A stretch of 64,000 bases of DNA from Plazaster borealis (Eukaryota; Echinodermata; Asteroidea; Forcipulatida; Labidiasteridae), in the NCBI GenBank assembly GCA_021014325.1, contig CM037464.1, positions 3,193,127 through 3,257,126 of the forward strand, in the 5' to 3' direction. The position numbers and the translations under genes were made by a program. Below are positions 28,501 through 35,192 of this stretch, piece by piece. Under the pieces are notes generated by a model. The model worked only from the letters and a program-made list of their open reading frames with translations. It searched no databases and had not been told where the DNA came from. Each line of letters begins with the position of its first letter. Position 1 is the first letter of the stretch.

Positions 28501-29337
28501 GTCTGCAACGGGATTCGCAGAGGTGAAAGGCAGTGAAAGGAATCACTCCGCCAACCTGATCTTTATAATATTCACATGAGTACAGATTTCAAATTTATTG
28601 AAGTAAGTTAACAATTCAAAACTTCATTTGAAGAATTGGAAGAGAGATCGACTTGTGGGCTAAAAACTTTATATTGTCATGTTTGTTTTTGTTAAGTATG
28701 ATAATGTCTGTAGGGTCAAGTCTACAAAAAGGGCTGCAAGACTTGAGAGTAAAAAGTAAATTTTGTTACTTTGTAGTTGATATCAATACAAAAATTCAAG
28801 GTTAACAATCAAAGACCTACAGGTATCAAATTGATCTTGTTGCTGCTTTACTCTGATTTCTTCAAGAAGTTAAAAAGAAAAATTGCAAATAAAAACATGA
28901 CATTGAATTTACAATGAAGGACCTACAGGTTTTCTTTACTTGTAAACAAGATTATTTAAGCCACCCCGGTGGCTGCCAACCATGCCAACCATGTGTTTAT
29001 TTTAATAATAAACCATAATAATATTAATAATATTGTTGTCTTGAATTATACAATAGTTGAAAACAAATCATCAACAAAATAAATAAATGAAACAATTAAT
29101 TCAAAGACTTACAGGTCTAGAATCAATCTTGTTGTCGTAGTATTCCGATCCCTTGAAGTAGTTAAAATCAAAGAGAATGTCTCCATACTTCATCTGGTCA
29201 AACTTATTGTCTAGTTTGAAGACTGGAGGAATGAAATCAGCAAGTCGGAGCAGCTCAGCAATGATGGCATTCCCCCTCGAGACCAACTTGAGAAGGGTTT
29301 GTCCACAAAGATTGTTGTCTGCCAGGAAATCGGCCAT
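4512..29337 (-). CDS. WASHC5: Strumpellin, WASH complex subunit 5 (whole gene, 27 coding exons)
   Basis: Strumpellin is a large helical scaffold subunit of the WASH regulatory complex (with WASH1, FAM21, SWIP and CCDC53). The complex recruits and activates Arp2/3 on endosomes for actin-driven sorting; human mutations cause spastic paraplegia SPG8. The exons, read on the minus strand, follow human strumpellin colinearly from [13 protein letters not shown] to the C-terminal [11 protein letters not shown] block. All 27 exons have GT-AG borders and matching phases. They sum to 3486 nt, giving 1161 residues plus stop, against 1159 in human, with no internal stop or frameshift seen. The start ATG matches the family start. 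The last exon is only 60 nt and sits about 1 kb from its neighbour, beyond a palindromic MITE. Introns are full of SINEs and MITEs. This appears to be an intact, functional single-copy gene. Confidence 0.97.
4665..5010 (+). mobile_element. Partial family L SINE plus second SINE body
   Basis: It begins with the B-box part (GTGTGGGTTCGATACC) and continues as the GGTAACCCTGTTTCAGCCCC element with an A-rich tail at 4990-5005. A short fragment of the same kind is at 17432-17630. Confidence 0.75.
5093..5409. mobile_element. Long palindromic MITE in WASHC5 last intron
   Basis: About 317 bases forming one large inverted repeat from CAGTTTGCGGTAACACC to its inverse; the arms are roughly 140 bases with some mismatches. 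A related end fragment is at about 52050 (CACATGGTGTTACCACAAAC). Confidence 0.88.
5542..5629 (-). CDS. WASHC5: WASHC5 coding exon 26
   Basis: Residues 1113-1142. It encodes [20 protein letters not shown] and AGLSRQ. Its donor (GTACAG) would run into a stop two codons later if not spliced. Confidence 0.92.
5630..6294. other. WASHC5 intron 25
   Basis: Contains a diverged piece also seen at 32545-32710 and 53700-53840 (GTATGCAGTT/GTCACAAGATC-type sequence), so a dispersed repeat of unknown class. Confidence 0.5.
6295..6454 (-). CDS. WASHC5: WASHC5 coding exon 25
   Basis: Residues 1060-1112. It encodes [20 protein letters not shown], then [20 protein letters not shown] and QYVRSSVES. Length 160 nt, leaving two bases. 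Confidence 0.94.
6510..6755 (-). mobile_element. tRNA-derived SINE (family G), copy 1
   Basis: On the minus strand it has a tRNA-like head (GGTTGGATCAGTGG ... GGTTCGAATCCC) and a body with GATTGGGTTTTCAGTCCCTA and CATCTAATAACATACTG. Confidence 0.8.
7286..7382 (-). CDS. WASHC5: WASHC5 coding exon 24
   Basis: Residues 1028-1059. It encodes [20 protein letters not shown] and [12 protein letters not shown]. Length 97 nt, leaving one base. Confidence 0.95.
7476..7855 (+). mobile_element. SINE family L, copy 3
   Basis: Head GATAGAGCGGTTAAGAGC and GGTTCGAGCCC; tail of AAT repeats. It sits in WASHC5 intron 23. Confidence 0.85.
7872..8001 (-). CDS. WASHC5: WASHC5 coding exon 23
   Basis: Residues 984-1027. 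It encodes [20 protein letters not shown] and [20 protein letters not shown]. Length 130 nt; it restores phase 0. Confidence 0.94.
8222..8539. mobile_element. MITE, GGGACACGTTGCC family (5' truncated)
   Basis: Contains GTGTGGATCATTGTATTC in both orientations around a centre with AAAATGGCCGACC. It ends CAAGGCAACGTGTCCC. The full-length copy is at 63030-63420. Confidence 0.85.
8850..9075 (-). mobile_element. tRNA-derived SINE (family P)
   Basis: The minus-strand head GGGCTAGATAGCTCAGTCGG ... GCAGGTTCAAGTTCTGC resembles a class I tRNA, with a tail shared with 34976-35090. A plus-strand head fragment is at 4310-4375 (GATAGCTCAGTTGGTAGAGC). Not a functional tRNA gene. Confidence 0.75.
9216..9319 (-). 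CDS. WASHC5: WASHC5 coding exon 22
   Basis: Residues 950-983. It encodes [20 protein letters not shown] and [14 protein letters not shown]. Length 104 nt. Confidence 0.94.
9397..9580. mobile_element. MITE, GGGAATAAAAGAGT ends
   Basis: Inverted ends GGGAATAAAAGAGTG ... CACTCTGTTATTCCC with an inner CCTTTATCG palindrome. Another copy is at 23080-23207 beside the 65-bp minisatellite, and a partial one at 29480-29560. Confidence 0.8.
9581..10093. other. WASHC5 intron 21 remainder
   Basis: Unrecognised, with a CACCATGTTTATATCACAC / inverse pair near 9890. Confidence 0.45.
10094..10173 (-). CDS. WASHC5: WASHC5 coding exon 21
   Basis: Residues 923-949. It encodes [20 protein letters not shown] and INLVLK, aligning with the human [21 protein letters not shown] block. 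Length 80 nt; more diverged than its neighbours. Confidence 0.88.
10255..10655. mobile_element. MITE, GTATACGTTTGGTAATG subfamily
   Basis: Different inner sequence (GTAAGAAGTACAGCAGC ... GGGTTCCAATTACC) but the same ends as the GTTTGGTAAT family. The 149-codon open frame over it is not a gene. A second copy is at 19428-19812. Confidence 0.8.
10960..11290 (-). mobile_element. SINE family G, copy 2
   Basis: Minus-strand head GGGCAGTCAGGTTGGGGTAG and TTCAAATCCCGCC at 11210-11285, body to about 11080, then ATTT/TATT repeats. A shorter copy (11350-11490) stops about 10 bases before exon 20's donor side. Confidence 0.8.
11502..11676 (-). CDS. WASHC5: WASHC5 coding exon 20
   Basis: Residues 865-922. 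It encodes [20 protein letters not shown], then [18 protein letters not shown] and [18 protein letters not shown] ends about 10 bases past its donor side. Confidence 0.95.
12036..12286. mobile_element. MITE, GGGCCCAATTTCATGG ends
   Basis: Inverted ends GGGCCCAATTTCATGGCTCT / inverse, GC-richer centre. Related but distinct elements with CCAATTTCATAGAGCTGC ends are at 2456-2650, 4047-4235 and 23575-23650. Confidence 0.85.
12347..12437 (-). CDS. WASHC5: WASHC5 coding exon 19
   Basis: Residues 834-864. It encodes [20 protein letters not shown] and a divergent tail, matching the human DQLNTWYDMKTHQEV block. Length 91 nt. Confidence 0.9.
12564..12688 (-). CDS. WASHC5: WASHC5 coding exon 18
   Basis: Residues 793-833. 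It encodes [20 protein letters not shown] and [15 protein letters not shown]. Length 125 nt; the acceptor follows an uninterrupted T-rich tract. Confidence 0.94.
13034..13137. mobile_element. Short MITE / hairpin (CTAGTCTTGGTGCAAGACG)
   Basis: 31-base near-perfect arms (CTAGTCTTGGTGCAAGACG start) around a 40-base loop. Confidence 0.8.
13364..13738. mobile_element. MITE, GTTTGGTAAT family
   Basis: Complete element with TACGTTTGGTAATTAC near one end and AATTACCAAATGTG near the other, and an inner ACTTCTTGCAAGAAG. Other copies: 18779-19153, 35846-36207; partial at 12925-13000 and 14640-14780. Confidence 0.85.
13760..14133 (-). mobile_element. SINE family L, copy 4
   Basis: Reverse orientation: the tRNA-like head is at 14040-14130, and the tail is an AT-rich run near 13760-13805. 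Close to copies 3 and 6 in the body. It lies directly beside exon 17. Confidence 0.85.
14151..14330 (-). CDS. WASHC5: WASHC5 coding exon 17
   Basis: Residues 733-792. It encodes [20 protein letters not shown], then [20 protein letters not shown] and [14 protein letters not shown]. Length 180 nt. The donor used reads GTGAAT. Confidence 0.95.
14958..15606 (-). mobile_element. Tc1/mariner-type element remnant
   Basis: Terminal inverted repeats of about 60 bases (AAACTGCTCACAAAAAGTTAG at the left, the inverse at the right), flanked by TA. On the minus strand near 15270-15350 a short peptide with MRRRCQAVI ... TRY looks like the C-terminal end of a Tc1-like transposase. The rest is deleted. Confidence 0.75.
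15719..15901 (-). CDS. WASHC5: WASHC5 coding exon 16
   Basis: Residues 672-732. It encodes [20 protein letters not shown], then [20 protein letters not shown] and [11 protein letters not shown]. Length 183 nt, phase 0 at both ends. Confidence 0.96.
15902..16506. other. WASHC5 intron 15 remainder
   Basis: Contains two copies of TTGGTCTAGGGGGTC about 150 bases apart, a diverged repeat. No gene. Confidence 0.5.
16507..16758 (-). CDS. WASHC5: WASHC5 coding exon 15
   Basis: Residues 588-671. It is the longest exon (252 nt, 84 codons) and among the best conserved: [20 protein letters not shown], then [19 protein letters not shown] and [20 protein letters not shown]. Confidence 0.96.
16795..17090 (+). 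mobile_element. LINE reverse-transcriptase 3' fragment
   Basis: The open frame encodes [40 protein letters not shown] and [16 protein letters not shown], the typical tail of non-LTR retrotransposon ORF2. It is truncated at the 5' end and lies beside exon 15. Confidence 0.88.
17803..17878 (-). CDS. WASHC5: WASHC5 coding exon 14
   Basis: Residues 562-587. It encodes [20 protein letters not shown] and ATFLK. This is a short 76-nt exon ending in phase 0. Confidence 0.92.
17975..18530 (+). mobile_element. SINE family L, copy 5, with a nested second SINE
   Basis: The family L body is interrupted at about 18055-18235 by another short element (GGTAACCCTGTTTCAGCCCC ... CTCATAAAAAA), which also occurs alone at 4845-5010. 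Confidence 0.85.
18779..19153. mobile_element. MITE, GTTTGGTAAT family, copy 2
   Basis: Reverse orientation of the element at 13364-13738, ending about 25 bases before exon 13's donor. Confidence 0.85.
19179..19345 (-). CDS. WASHC5: WASHC5 coding exon 13
   Basis: Residues 507-561. It encodes [20 protein letters not shown], then [20 protein letters not shown] and the [10 protein letters not shown] block. Length 167 nt. Confidence 0.95.
19428..19812. mobile_element. MITE, GTATACGTTTGGTAATG subfamily, copy 2
   Basis: Matches 10255-10655; lies between exons 12 and 13. Confidence 0.8.
19829..19941 (-). CDS. WASHC5: WASHC5 coding exon 12
   Basis: Residues 469-506. It encodes [20 protein letters not shown] and [17 protein letters not shown]. 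Length 113 nt, ending in phase 0. Confidence 0.95.
19970..20375 (-). mobile_element. LINE reverse-transcriptase fragment
   Basis: The minus-strand frames encode [20 protein letters not shown], then [22 protein letters not shown]1/L2-like RT tail motifs. It has frameshifts. Confidence 0.8.
20431..20620. mobile_element. Inverted-repeat element (GAGAGAGCTGCGAC ends)
   Basis: Ends GAGAGAGCTGCGAC and GTCGCAACTCTC; it lies between exons 11 and 12. Confidence 0.6.
20672..20801 (-). CDS. WASHC5: WASHC5 coding exon 11
   Basis: Residues 426-468. It encodes [20 protein letters not shown] and [17 protein letters not shown], matching human. Length 130 nt. Confidence 0.94.
21544..21668 (-). CDS. WASHC5: WASHC5 coding exon 10
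   Basis: Residues 384-425. It encodes [15 protein letters not shown] ... [17 protein letters not shown]. The codon split with exon 9 gives Pro. The donor reads GTTTGT, weaker than usual. Confidence 0.92.
22257..22428 (-). CDS. WASHC5: WASHC5 coding exon 9
   Basis: Residues 327-383. It encodes a variable stretch, then [20 protein letters not shown] and [10 protein letters not shown]. Length 172 nt. Its acceptor is immediately next to the 65-bp minisatellite array at 22433-23060. Confidence 0.93.
22433..23060. repeat. 65-bp minisatellite in WASHC5 intron 8
   Basis: About nine to ten copies of a 65-base unit containing GATGACAAGTATAA and GGATAGGTTACTTTTC. It starts five bases from the acceptor of exon 9, so the exon's pyrimidine tract is itself part of the repeat. 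Confidence 0.97.
23256..23369 (-). CDS. WASHC5: WASHC5 coding exon 8
   Basis: Residues 289-326. It encodes [20 protein letters not shown] and [17 protein letters not shown], strongly conserved. Length 114 nt, phase 0 at both ends. Confidence 0.95.
23724..23876 (-). CDS. WASHC5: WASHC5 coding exon 7
   Basis: Residues 238-288. It encodes [20 protein letters not shown] ... [13 protein letters not shown]. Length 153 nt, phase 0 at both ends. Its acceptor lies only a few bases from a LINE tail at 23878-24265. Confidence 0.95.
23878..24265 (+). mobile_element. LINE reverse-transcriptase 3' fragment
   Basis: The plus frame encodes [40 protein letters not shown] and [19 protein letters not shown] with a stop after [12 protein letters not shown], a classic CR1/L2 ORF2 C-terminus. 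It is antisense to WASHC5 and starts at exon 7's acceptor. Confidence 0.9.
24541..25179. other. WASHC5 intron 6, left part
   Basis: No recognised repeat apart from ACAGCTACGGCTCCG-type patches also seen near 7130-7250 and 11935. Confidence 0.45.
25180..25400. mobile_element. MITE, GCCCATGTCACACACGAGG ends
   Basis: Inverted ends GGCCCATGTCACACACGAGG / TGTGACAGGGCCCT. A related but truncated element is at 24309-24540. Confidence 0.78.
25524..25596 (-). CDS. WASHC5: WASHC5 coding exon 6
   Basis: Residues 213-237. It encodes [20 protein letters not shown] and IYNQ. Length 73 nt, ending in phase 0. Confidence 0.93.
25932..26106. mobile_element. MITE, CAGGCCTGGAATT ends, copy 2
   Basis: Same family as 1197-1363, with about 175 bases and few differences. 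Confidence 0.85.
26297..26416 (-). CDS. WASHC5: WASHC5 coding exon 5
   Basis: Residues 173-212. It encodes [20 protein letters not shown], followed by a divergent linker and [11 protein letters not shown]. The split codon with exon 4 gives Ser, as in human. Confidence 0.93.
26640..26985. mobile_element. Palindromic element in WASHC5 intron 4
   Basis: Ends AGTCTCTAACCTCACG and its diverged inverse (GGTTAGGGACTCT), with facing GTGTAAAATGTCACTTT / TGGCATTTTACACC arms. Confidence 0.7.
27126..27226 (-). CDS. WASHC5: WASHC5 coding exon 4
   Basis: Residues 140-172. It encodes [20 protein letters not shown] and [12 protein letters not shown]. Length 101 nt, leaving two bases for the next exon. Confidence 0.94.
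27522..27606 (-). CDS. WASHC5: WASHC5 coding exon 3
   Basis: Residues 111-139. It encodes [19 protein letters not shown] and NEDGKQLL, nearly identical to human. Length 85 nt; it restores phase 0. Confidence 0.94.
27707..28065 (+). mobile_element. SINE family L, copy 6
   Basis: Head GCCGAGCGGTTAAAGAGC and TTCCGGTCGTGGCAC; tail ATATATAATAATAAAA. It sits in WASHC5 intron 2. Confidence 0.85.
28125..28231 (-). CDS. WASHC5: WASHC5 coding exon 2
   Basis: Residues 76-110. It encodes [17 protein letters not shown] and [16 protein letters not shown], close to human strumpellin. Length 107 nt, entered in phase 0. Confidence 0.93.
28330..28565 (-). mobile_element. SINE family G, copy 3
   Basis: Same body as 6510-6755 (CATCCAACAGCACAA, GGAAAACCCACGCAATCAGG) with a reduced head at 28500-28560. 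Confidence 0.78.
28566..29112. other. WASHC5 intron 1
   Basis: AT-rich; a sequence resembling CAAAGACCTACAGGT recurs at 28810, 28918 and near the exon 1 donor (29103), suggesting small local duplications. Confidence 0.5.
29113..29337 (-). CDS. WASHC5: WASHC5 coding exon 1 (start)
   Basis: Residues 1-75. The ATG is at 29337-29335; the peptide runs [13 protein letters not shown] ... [14 protein letters not shown] ... DSRP, the typical strumpellin N-terminus. It ends at a GTAAGT donor. A pyrimidine-rich acceptor just upstream (about 29376) suggests the exon starts in the 5' UTR. Confidence 0.95.
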
Positions 29338-30088
29338 GTTGACTCACAGGTCGACTGTTGCGACAGTCTGTCATAAAAAAGAGAATGCCTATCGAAAAAA
29401 ATGAAACAAAAATCAAAATCTAATAACCTGCAATAATAAATAAAAAAATTCATTACGAAGTCTCAAATCTGCAGGGCTGTGGAAATCGCAGTCAATACCC
29501 TGCAAAGTCTGAAAAGGCCATTTTTAAGACCGAGTCACTGACCACTACTTAGGCCTAACCCTTCCCATTTAATATAAATACCTTTTTTCGATATAAATCA
29601 TAACAAAATAGGAAAAACTGTTATTGAACTTGTCTGTTTTGTAATTTTTTTAAATTCCAGCCCTCAGGCTCCGTTTCAAGATGGGTCAAATTGCATGCGG
29701 CGCTCAAAAGGTTGTGCGGACATACCCGTATTCAATACTAGTTTTACATTGTGTACCGGTTTGTATTGATTGCGTGACGCATTAGCGCCCGCGTTTAAGC
29801 CTTTGCGTCAACACGTGTATGACTATATGAGTGCAGAACACCAGTCTTAATTTAAACAACTCCTGTAGTGTAAGTGTAAGAGCTTTATCGGTGATTTAAA
29901 AACAGTAAAATAATAACAACAAGTGATCATGTTTCGACCAATCAGAATACACACACTCATTCATTCAAGATCAAGATAATTACATCAATGTTTTTTGGAA
30001 GAGTTTCCATACTTTAGTTTTCAGTAACAGTAAAATAATGCCAACCATGATCAGCCAAACTGTGTATGATTTTCGATTGAATACTTAC

Positions 30089-30250
30089 TTTACTAGTTAC
30101 GGTAGATGTAAAAAATTCAGCACTACCTGACCCTAGCGCTAGCTCAGCTGGGTTGGTCCCGTTTCCGTTTTCTTTTGTAGCAAACGACGAACAAGTTTTT
30201 AAGAACAAAGTAAGTCATGTATATTAGGCAGACATCGACATCGTCAGTCA
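30089..30250 (-). promoter_or_regulatory. Candidate WASHC5 5' UTR exon and promoter
   Basis: On the minus strand, a strong donor (GTAAGTAT) at 30088 ends a non-coding stretch upstream of coding exon 1. The upstream edge is not visible, so the span is approximate. It is the nearest good first-exon candidate, but no transcript evidence is available. Confidence 0.45.
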
Positions 30251-30880
30251 GTGGGTGTTTGGAAGTGTAAAATTGTTAAAAATGGCAACTCCCCTTTTTT
30301 CTGATTAGGGGCTTTTCATGTCCGTTTATTTGAATTGAACTCTGGAATACCCAAACCTCGTTAAACATCGACTTATATCATTTCTCAAACGTTCATGACC
30401 AATTTGTTGAAACTTACCTCCAAGAATAAAATATTACCGATTTATTCACAGTTAAATTTACAGAAAGATACTCGACTCCAAAGGGTCCGATCGTGATCTA
30501 CCTGCATAAAAAGTGTAAAAATATTACTTCAACTTGGTAGCTAGGTATCGTGTATGAGTTTCGTTGACAGTAAGTGAGTAGAGTCTAGGAACCATACATG
30601 GTCATGTGCTGGCGATGACCCAAAAACCGAACAGAAGCTAGCACAGGTATTGGGCCCAAAATAGCCAGCCGCATATTCGCGCTTGGCTTACACTTAATTT
30701 GTAGCAAACAATAACCCCGTCAAGTAAACAAAATATTACCAAAATAAAATAAAGAACTATGCATTATCTCTTAATACTCGCCTATTTGCATCCATAGTCC
30801 CATGAAAAATGTACAAAACGAACTAATTTCTATCTTAGTAGGCTACTTTTTTTTTTTACTAAACAAGAGTATTCACTCAC

Positions 30881-30990
30881 CGACTTGATTGACCATTGAT
30901 CTCTTGACAGGATAGGACACGTGGCACGGCCATGCGTCAACTTTCAAGACGATTTGAAAATTGAAACGCGGGGGTCGTCACACCATTCTG
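30881..30990 (-). promoter_or_regulatory. Alternative WASHC5 first exon / promoter candidate (copy 1)
   Basis: The minus strand reads GGTCAATCAAGTCG followed by GTGAGT, a consensus donor, just downstream of a GC-richer patch with CpGs. The same motif is preserved in the duplicate at about 56293. It could be a second 5' UTR exon of WASHC5 or a shared promoter. Confidence 0.4.
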
Positions 30991-31550
30991 TACGAATGCA
31001 AACCAATTAAGTTTCGTGCCGGAGCAAAATTATTTGCATCAAAATGTACTCATTTCTCCTCAGTTTTTGAACAAGATTTGAAAGAAATTTAATTCAAATC
31101 TAAAGGTTCAAATACAACAATTGTGAACTGTTGAGCATTTATAGGTTGTCAGAACGCCAGATGCACAGATGTTCAGAAAAATGGAATTTCCATTCACCAA
31201 GAAAGTGTTTTATTCGGTATTATTATCTGCTTAACGTTATACTTTGACTATGTTTAACCATGGAGGTAGGAATACCATGGTTTAACACTAGTCTCGTCTT
31301 GTTGCCGGAATCTGTTTGAATGTAAGATCCAATCGCATACGATATCTTCAATGGAATAGATTCCTCCGCACGTGTATTTTATTCAGCAATTAAACTCCTC
31401 TGTTTTAAGGAGGTGATCATCAGACGTTACGTAAACTTTACCATGGGGAGGCCTAGACATTTTGTTTTAGGTTGTGTGTAATCGTTTGTGTGTGTGTGTG
31501 TGTGTGAGCAAAGTAGAGGGACGATATTGAATGAACAGATTGGTATTGTA

Positions 31551-31724
31551 TAGACCTTATGCATATATGATGTCATTTCAGTAGGGCGCCCTCGCCTAGA
31601 GGTCAAAAGGAGCCATGTTCATTGGCCAATCCTGTGCGCCGCGCGTACCTATCTATGCGTTTCGATTGTTTCGTCACCGGTTTACCTCTAAGATGGCGGC
31701 TGGATGACGTCAATGCATAAGGTC
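31551..31724. mobile_element. MITE, TAGACCTTATGCAT ends (copy 1)
   Basis: Inverted TAGACCTTATGCAT ends, possible TA target; it lies in duplication copy 1. Its sister is at 56967-57143 and an independent copy at 33876-34029 in the opposite orientation. Confidence 0.85.
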
Positions 31725-31739
31725 AGAACCTTGCATGCA

Positions 31740-32180
31740 TGCAATGAAGCACAAGCAAAAGTAACTTAAATACAATTCTAGAATGCATATAGGGAGCCAT
31801 TACGGAGGGATAGCCTGGAAGTAGGCCTACTGGTGTGATGTGACTTCTATGATTAGACAATGTAACAATCCGGGCAGCTGTGTTTTGTAGTCTTTGCAAT
31901 CTGGCAAGCTGAGTGTTATAGACAAGAGAATTACAAAAATCTAAGCGGGATGAAATAAGGGCATGAACAATCTTTTCAGTGGCTGATTGAATTTAATACT
32001 TTCGTATGGTGGTTACGCAGCTGGTAACAGACTGATTTACAACTTAATGGCAGAAACTTGACATGACATAGACATGGTAGAATCAAATTGAACACCAAGA
32101 TTTCTACATGAGTGACTTAAATGATACAACTGAACCTTCAATACTAAGAAAACCTTGTGGAACTCCACAATTTAAAAGAA
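31740..32180 (-). mobile_element. LINE reverse-transcriptase relic (duplication copy 1)
   Basis: Minus-strand frames encode RLDFCNSLVYNTQLARLQRL and QNTAARIVTLSNRRSHITP, from a CR1-like RT, with indels. The same relic is at 57145-57600. Confidence 0.8.
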
Positions 32181-32317
32181 CCGGGTTCGGTCTAGCTTAC
32201 ATATATTGATGACGGTTTGACTCTGTAGGATTTGAACCAAAAAGTGCCTAACCATGGATTCCAAGTGAAGCAAGAGTGTTTAAAAGCACTGCATGGTGTG
32301 AATGCTGAGGGAAGTTG

Positions 32318-32396
32318 GCGTTTGATTAGCCCATGGCAGGGGCTCACCCGGATGAGCACACCGGGGTCGACCCGGGGAAGCTAATCGAACGCCCCC
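32318..32396. repeat. Hairpin GGCGTTTGATTAGC / GCTAATCGAACGCC
   Basis: A GC-rich hairpin with a second inner palindrome (GGGGTCGACCCGGG-like). Also present in duplication copy 2 at 57747-57825. Confidence 0.7.
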
Positions 32397-32663
32397 ATTA
32401 AACACGTCCACCCAGCCTCGCTACCATGGGCTGCGCGCCGTATCGATATAGGCTACCTCTCGTCACTAACCCGTGGAAGGGAAGCACTGAAAATCAACGC
32501 TCATTGGCTGACAAAAAGTGACAGCTCTGCGCGAACGCTTGTTAAAAACTTTCGAACGCTTGGAGGGCGCTTAGTCAGGCTCTTTGCGCGCGTGTAACGT
32601 ATTCCGACGCAATACCTTTCAAATGAATAATTTTTCTATGGTCACCCTGAACTGCATACAGTT

Positions 32664-33124
32664 GGACGTATCACAAGATTGAAAAAGAATGAGAGGGGGC
32701 AGTTTATTTCAACCTACGATCTCGCCGCGCCATTTTGTTTTCTTTCCCAAAAATGCCTTGCTCGATTGTACGCAAATGTTGTTTTGTCTTAAATATGATA
32801 AAATGTTGAGCATGCAAAAGGTGTTGAATGGGGTCGAAACGTCTCCTGGCCGCACCCTTCTCGTCCCTTTCCCCCAACTACACGAAGCATAATTTGGGGG
32901 TGTTTACACGGCCCGAGTTGAGTTTAAATATCGGGGAGGGATGTACTTGGCAATGATACATGCTTGGCATAGTATTTAGGTATTTAGATTTGTCAAGACT
33001 TGTGTTAAGTGACTAATAGGCCTAAATCCACTGGTTTCTTTGTAAGGAAATAATGCTTCTGTGCTCCTAAAATTCATAATTTGTTGTTTTGCTTTATAAC
33101 TTGATTTCCTCTTTTCGTTATTTC
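32664..33124. other. Spacer right of duplication copy 1
   Basis: Contains a dispersed-repeat end (CACAAGATTGAAAAAGAATG), no gene. Confidence 0.45.
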
Positions 33125-33700
33125 TTGAAAGAAATGTGGGTTTCTCTTTTCCTTGTCTTTGTTTCAATACTTTCTGTATATCCGCGTTTTCCCGTTTGTT
33201 TCTCTGTATCTGTGTGTACTTTTCATTATTCCTTCTTTATATTTCGGTCTTTCTGTATGTCTTTGTTTCTGCAATACTGTGGTTTCTTACTTGTTTCTTT
33301 TTCCTGTTTCTTGTTTGTTGATGTCTCTTCTTCGTTATTTTCTTGTTTGTATAGGCGGCCTACAATGTTTATGATCTTTGTTTCTGAATATTTAATATGT
33401 AGAAGTTTATTTCTTTATTGTCTTGAGCAAAAATGTGGGTTTCTCTTTTCTTTTATTTCTTCAATAAGTCTTTGTTTCAATACTTTCTGTATATCCGCGT
33501 TTTCCCGTTTGTTTCTTTGTATCCGTGTGTACTTTTCATTTGTCCCTTCTTTATATTTCAGTCTTTCTGTATGTCTTTATTTCTGCAATTCTGTGGTTTC
33601 TTACTTGTTTCTTTTTATTGTTTCTTGTTTGTTGATGTCTTTTCTTCGTTATTTTCTTATTTGTGTAGGCGGCCTACAATAATATACAATTGTTTATGAT
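33125..33700. repeat. Pyrimidine-rich 313-bp tandem duplication
   Basis: Two copies (about 33127-33390 and 33430-33700) share long CT-rich stretches at a spacing of 313 bases. Open frames in all three plus frames come from the low purine content. The period is not a multiple of three, which argues against coding. Confidence 0.85.
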
Positions 33701-33875
33701 GTCTGTGTTTCTGAATATTTATGTTGAAGTTTATCTCTTTTTGTTTTTATGTCTTTATTACTGTGTTTTTGATTCTGTATTTGTGGATGTATTTATTTCT
33801 GGATCGCGCAGCGCCGCCGCGGGGAGGAAGTTGACCCAAGCTTTAGACCTTATCATTGATCTCTATTATATTGAC

Positions 33876-34029
33876 GACCTTATGCATTGACGTCACCAAG
33901 CCGCCATCTTAGAGGTAAACTGATAATGAAACAATGGAAACGCGCTGATAGGACTCGCCAACGAACATCTTCCTTTTGACCTCTAGGCGAGGGCGCCCTA
34001 CTCAAATGACGTCATGCGCATAAGGTCTA
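33876..34029. mobile_element. MITE, TAGACCTTATGCAT family, inverted copy
   Basis: Same core (CTCTAGGCGAGGGCGCCCTA) in reverse orientation, placed just right of the 313-bp pyrimidine repeats. Confidence 0.8.
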
Positions 34030-34784
34030 TTATATAGAAGTATTCCATCTGTAGTTAATTGTGACGTAACAATGACGGGTATTAACGTCATCAGGTGTCA
34101 AAAAATGGCACCCGGCTTGAGGGGGCGTCTCCGGAAGGCACGCAGCCGGGACACCAGTCAAGAAAGATGGCGACCCAAGATGGCGGATAAAAGTCTACCC
34201 ATATTCGATAAAAGTTCACAGAAAACCCTCTATCATGGTAAACCATTGCTCTGTTGCAACACACATTAATAATCTAGACACAAAAACATCATTGGAAATA
34301 TGTAAACATCTTCAATAGTGTTAGGTTTATTTTGGCTCTTTGAAAAACAAATAGCAAATTCAAAATAATGATTAAAAAGGCAATTGTACACAATGAAATG
34401 AAAAAAATAAGCTAATCATTTAATTGTTACATAAATCAAGGACAAATGAATAAATAAATTAACAAACAAATACATAGGCCTATAAACAAATTATACATAA
34501 ATAAGTAAACAACTTAGGTGAGGATCCACAGGAGATAAGAACCCCTTCCCCCTACTCTGACAATTTTTGTATACAAAATCGAAGTAAGAATTGTTTTATT
34601 TTTATTTTTAATGACATACTGCAGGGGTTTTAGGTGCAATATAGTGAGCATTATGAATGGGATTCTGACTAGAAAGCATATTGCCTACCCCCCATGAACA
34701 ATAAGTTTTGCGACAAAATCATTCTCCAAAAGTAGTCTACAATTAACAAAATCAGAATACAACAATTTATAATTTAGGGTTGAA
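34030..34784. other. Intergenic, AT-rich
   Basis: A 65-codon open frame (34072-34269) has no family resemblance. AAATAAAT-type runs near 34440-34510. Confidence 0.45.
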
Positions 34785-34975
34785 CAAAGAAAATGGTTAG
34801 GGGTTAATGGTTAGGGGTTAATGGTTAGGGTTAATGTTAGGGGTTAATGGTTAATGGTTAGGGGTTAATGGTTAATGGTTAGGGGTTAATGGTTAATGGT
34901 TAGGGGTTATGGTTAGGGGTTATGGTTAGGGGTTAGGGGTTAGGGGTTAGGGGTTAGGGGTTAGGATTCAGAGGT
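34785..34975. repeat. Telomere-like array (TTAGGGG / TTAATGG) in a SINE relic
   Basis: Runs of GGTTAGGGGTTAATGG and GGTTAGGGG resemble degenerate animal telomere repeats (TTAGGG). They replace the tRNA-like head of a SINE whose tail continues at 34976-35090. Confidence 0.8.
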
Positions 34976-35192
34976 GCCAGTCAGAAGCCATTCCACATGT
35001 AACTGCCGTGTAGCCAGAAGTCACACCCAAATTTTACAATACAACCTGGGAACAGAGGATCACACTACGGGGATGCGACTTTTTATTTTAAATTATTAAA
35101 CTTTTCAGTAATTTCCCTCATGGTTTATTACTTGATACAACAATTAATAATAACCACATGGAGGTAGTCTATTTAACAAATATAACATTAAA

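Larger units (their letters stand above)
30660..32663. repeat. Segmental duplication copy 1 (~2.0 kb)
   Basis: This block reappears at 56080-58091 in the same orientation with only scattered substitutions and small indels. It carries a candidate 5' exon, a palindromic MITE, a LINE tail on the minus strand and a small hairpin. Copy 1 lacks about 12 bases (a CGCGCGC patch) near 30950 that copy 2 has at about 56357. Confidence 0.95.

Noticed and set aside
29177..29404. Plus-strand 75-codon frame
   Set aside because: It is the shadow of WASHC5 exon 1 on the other strand.
33089..33699. 197-codon hydrophobic frame and three overlapping ones
   Set aside because: Pyrimidine-rich DNA gives open frames rich in Phe, Leu and Ser in every plus frame. 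The 313-base repeat is not in frame with itself.
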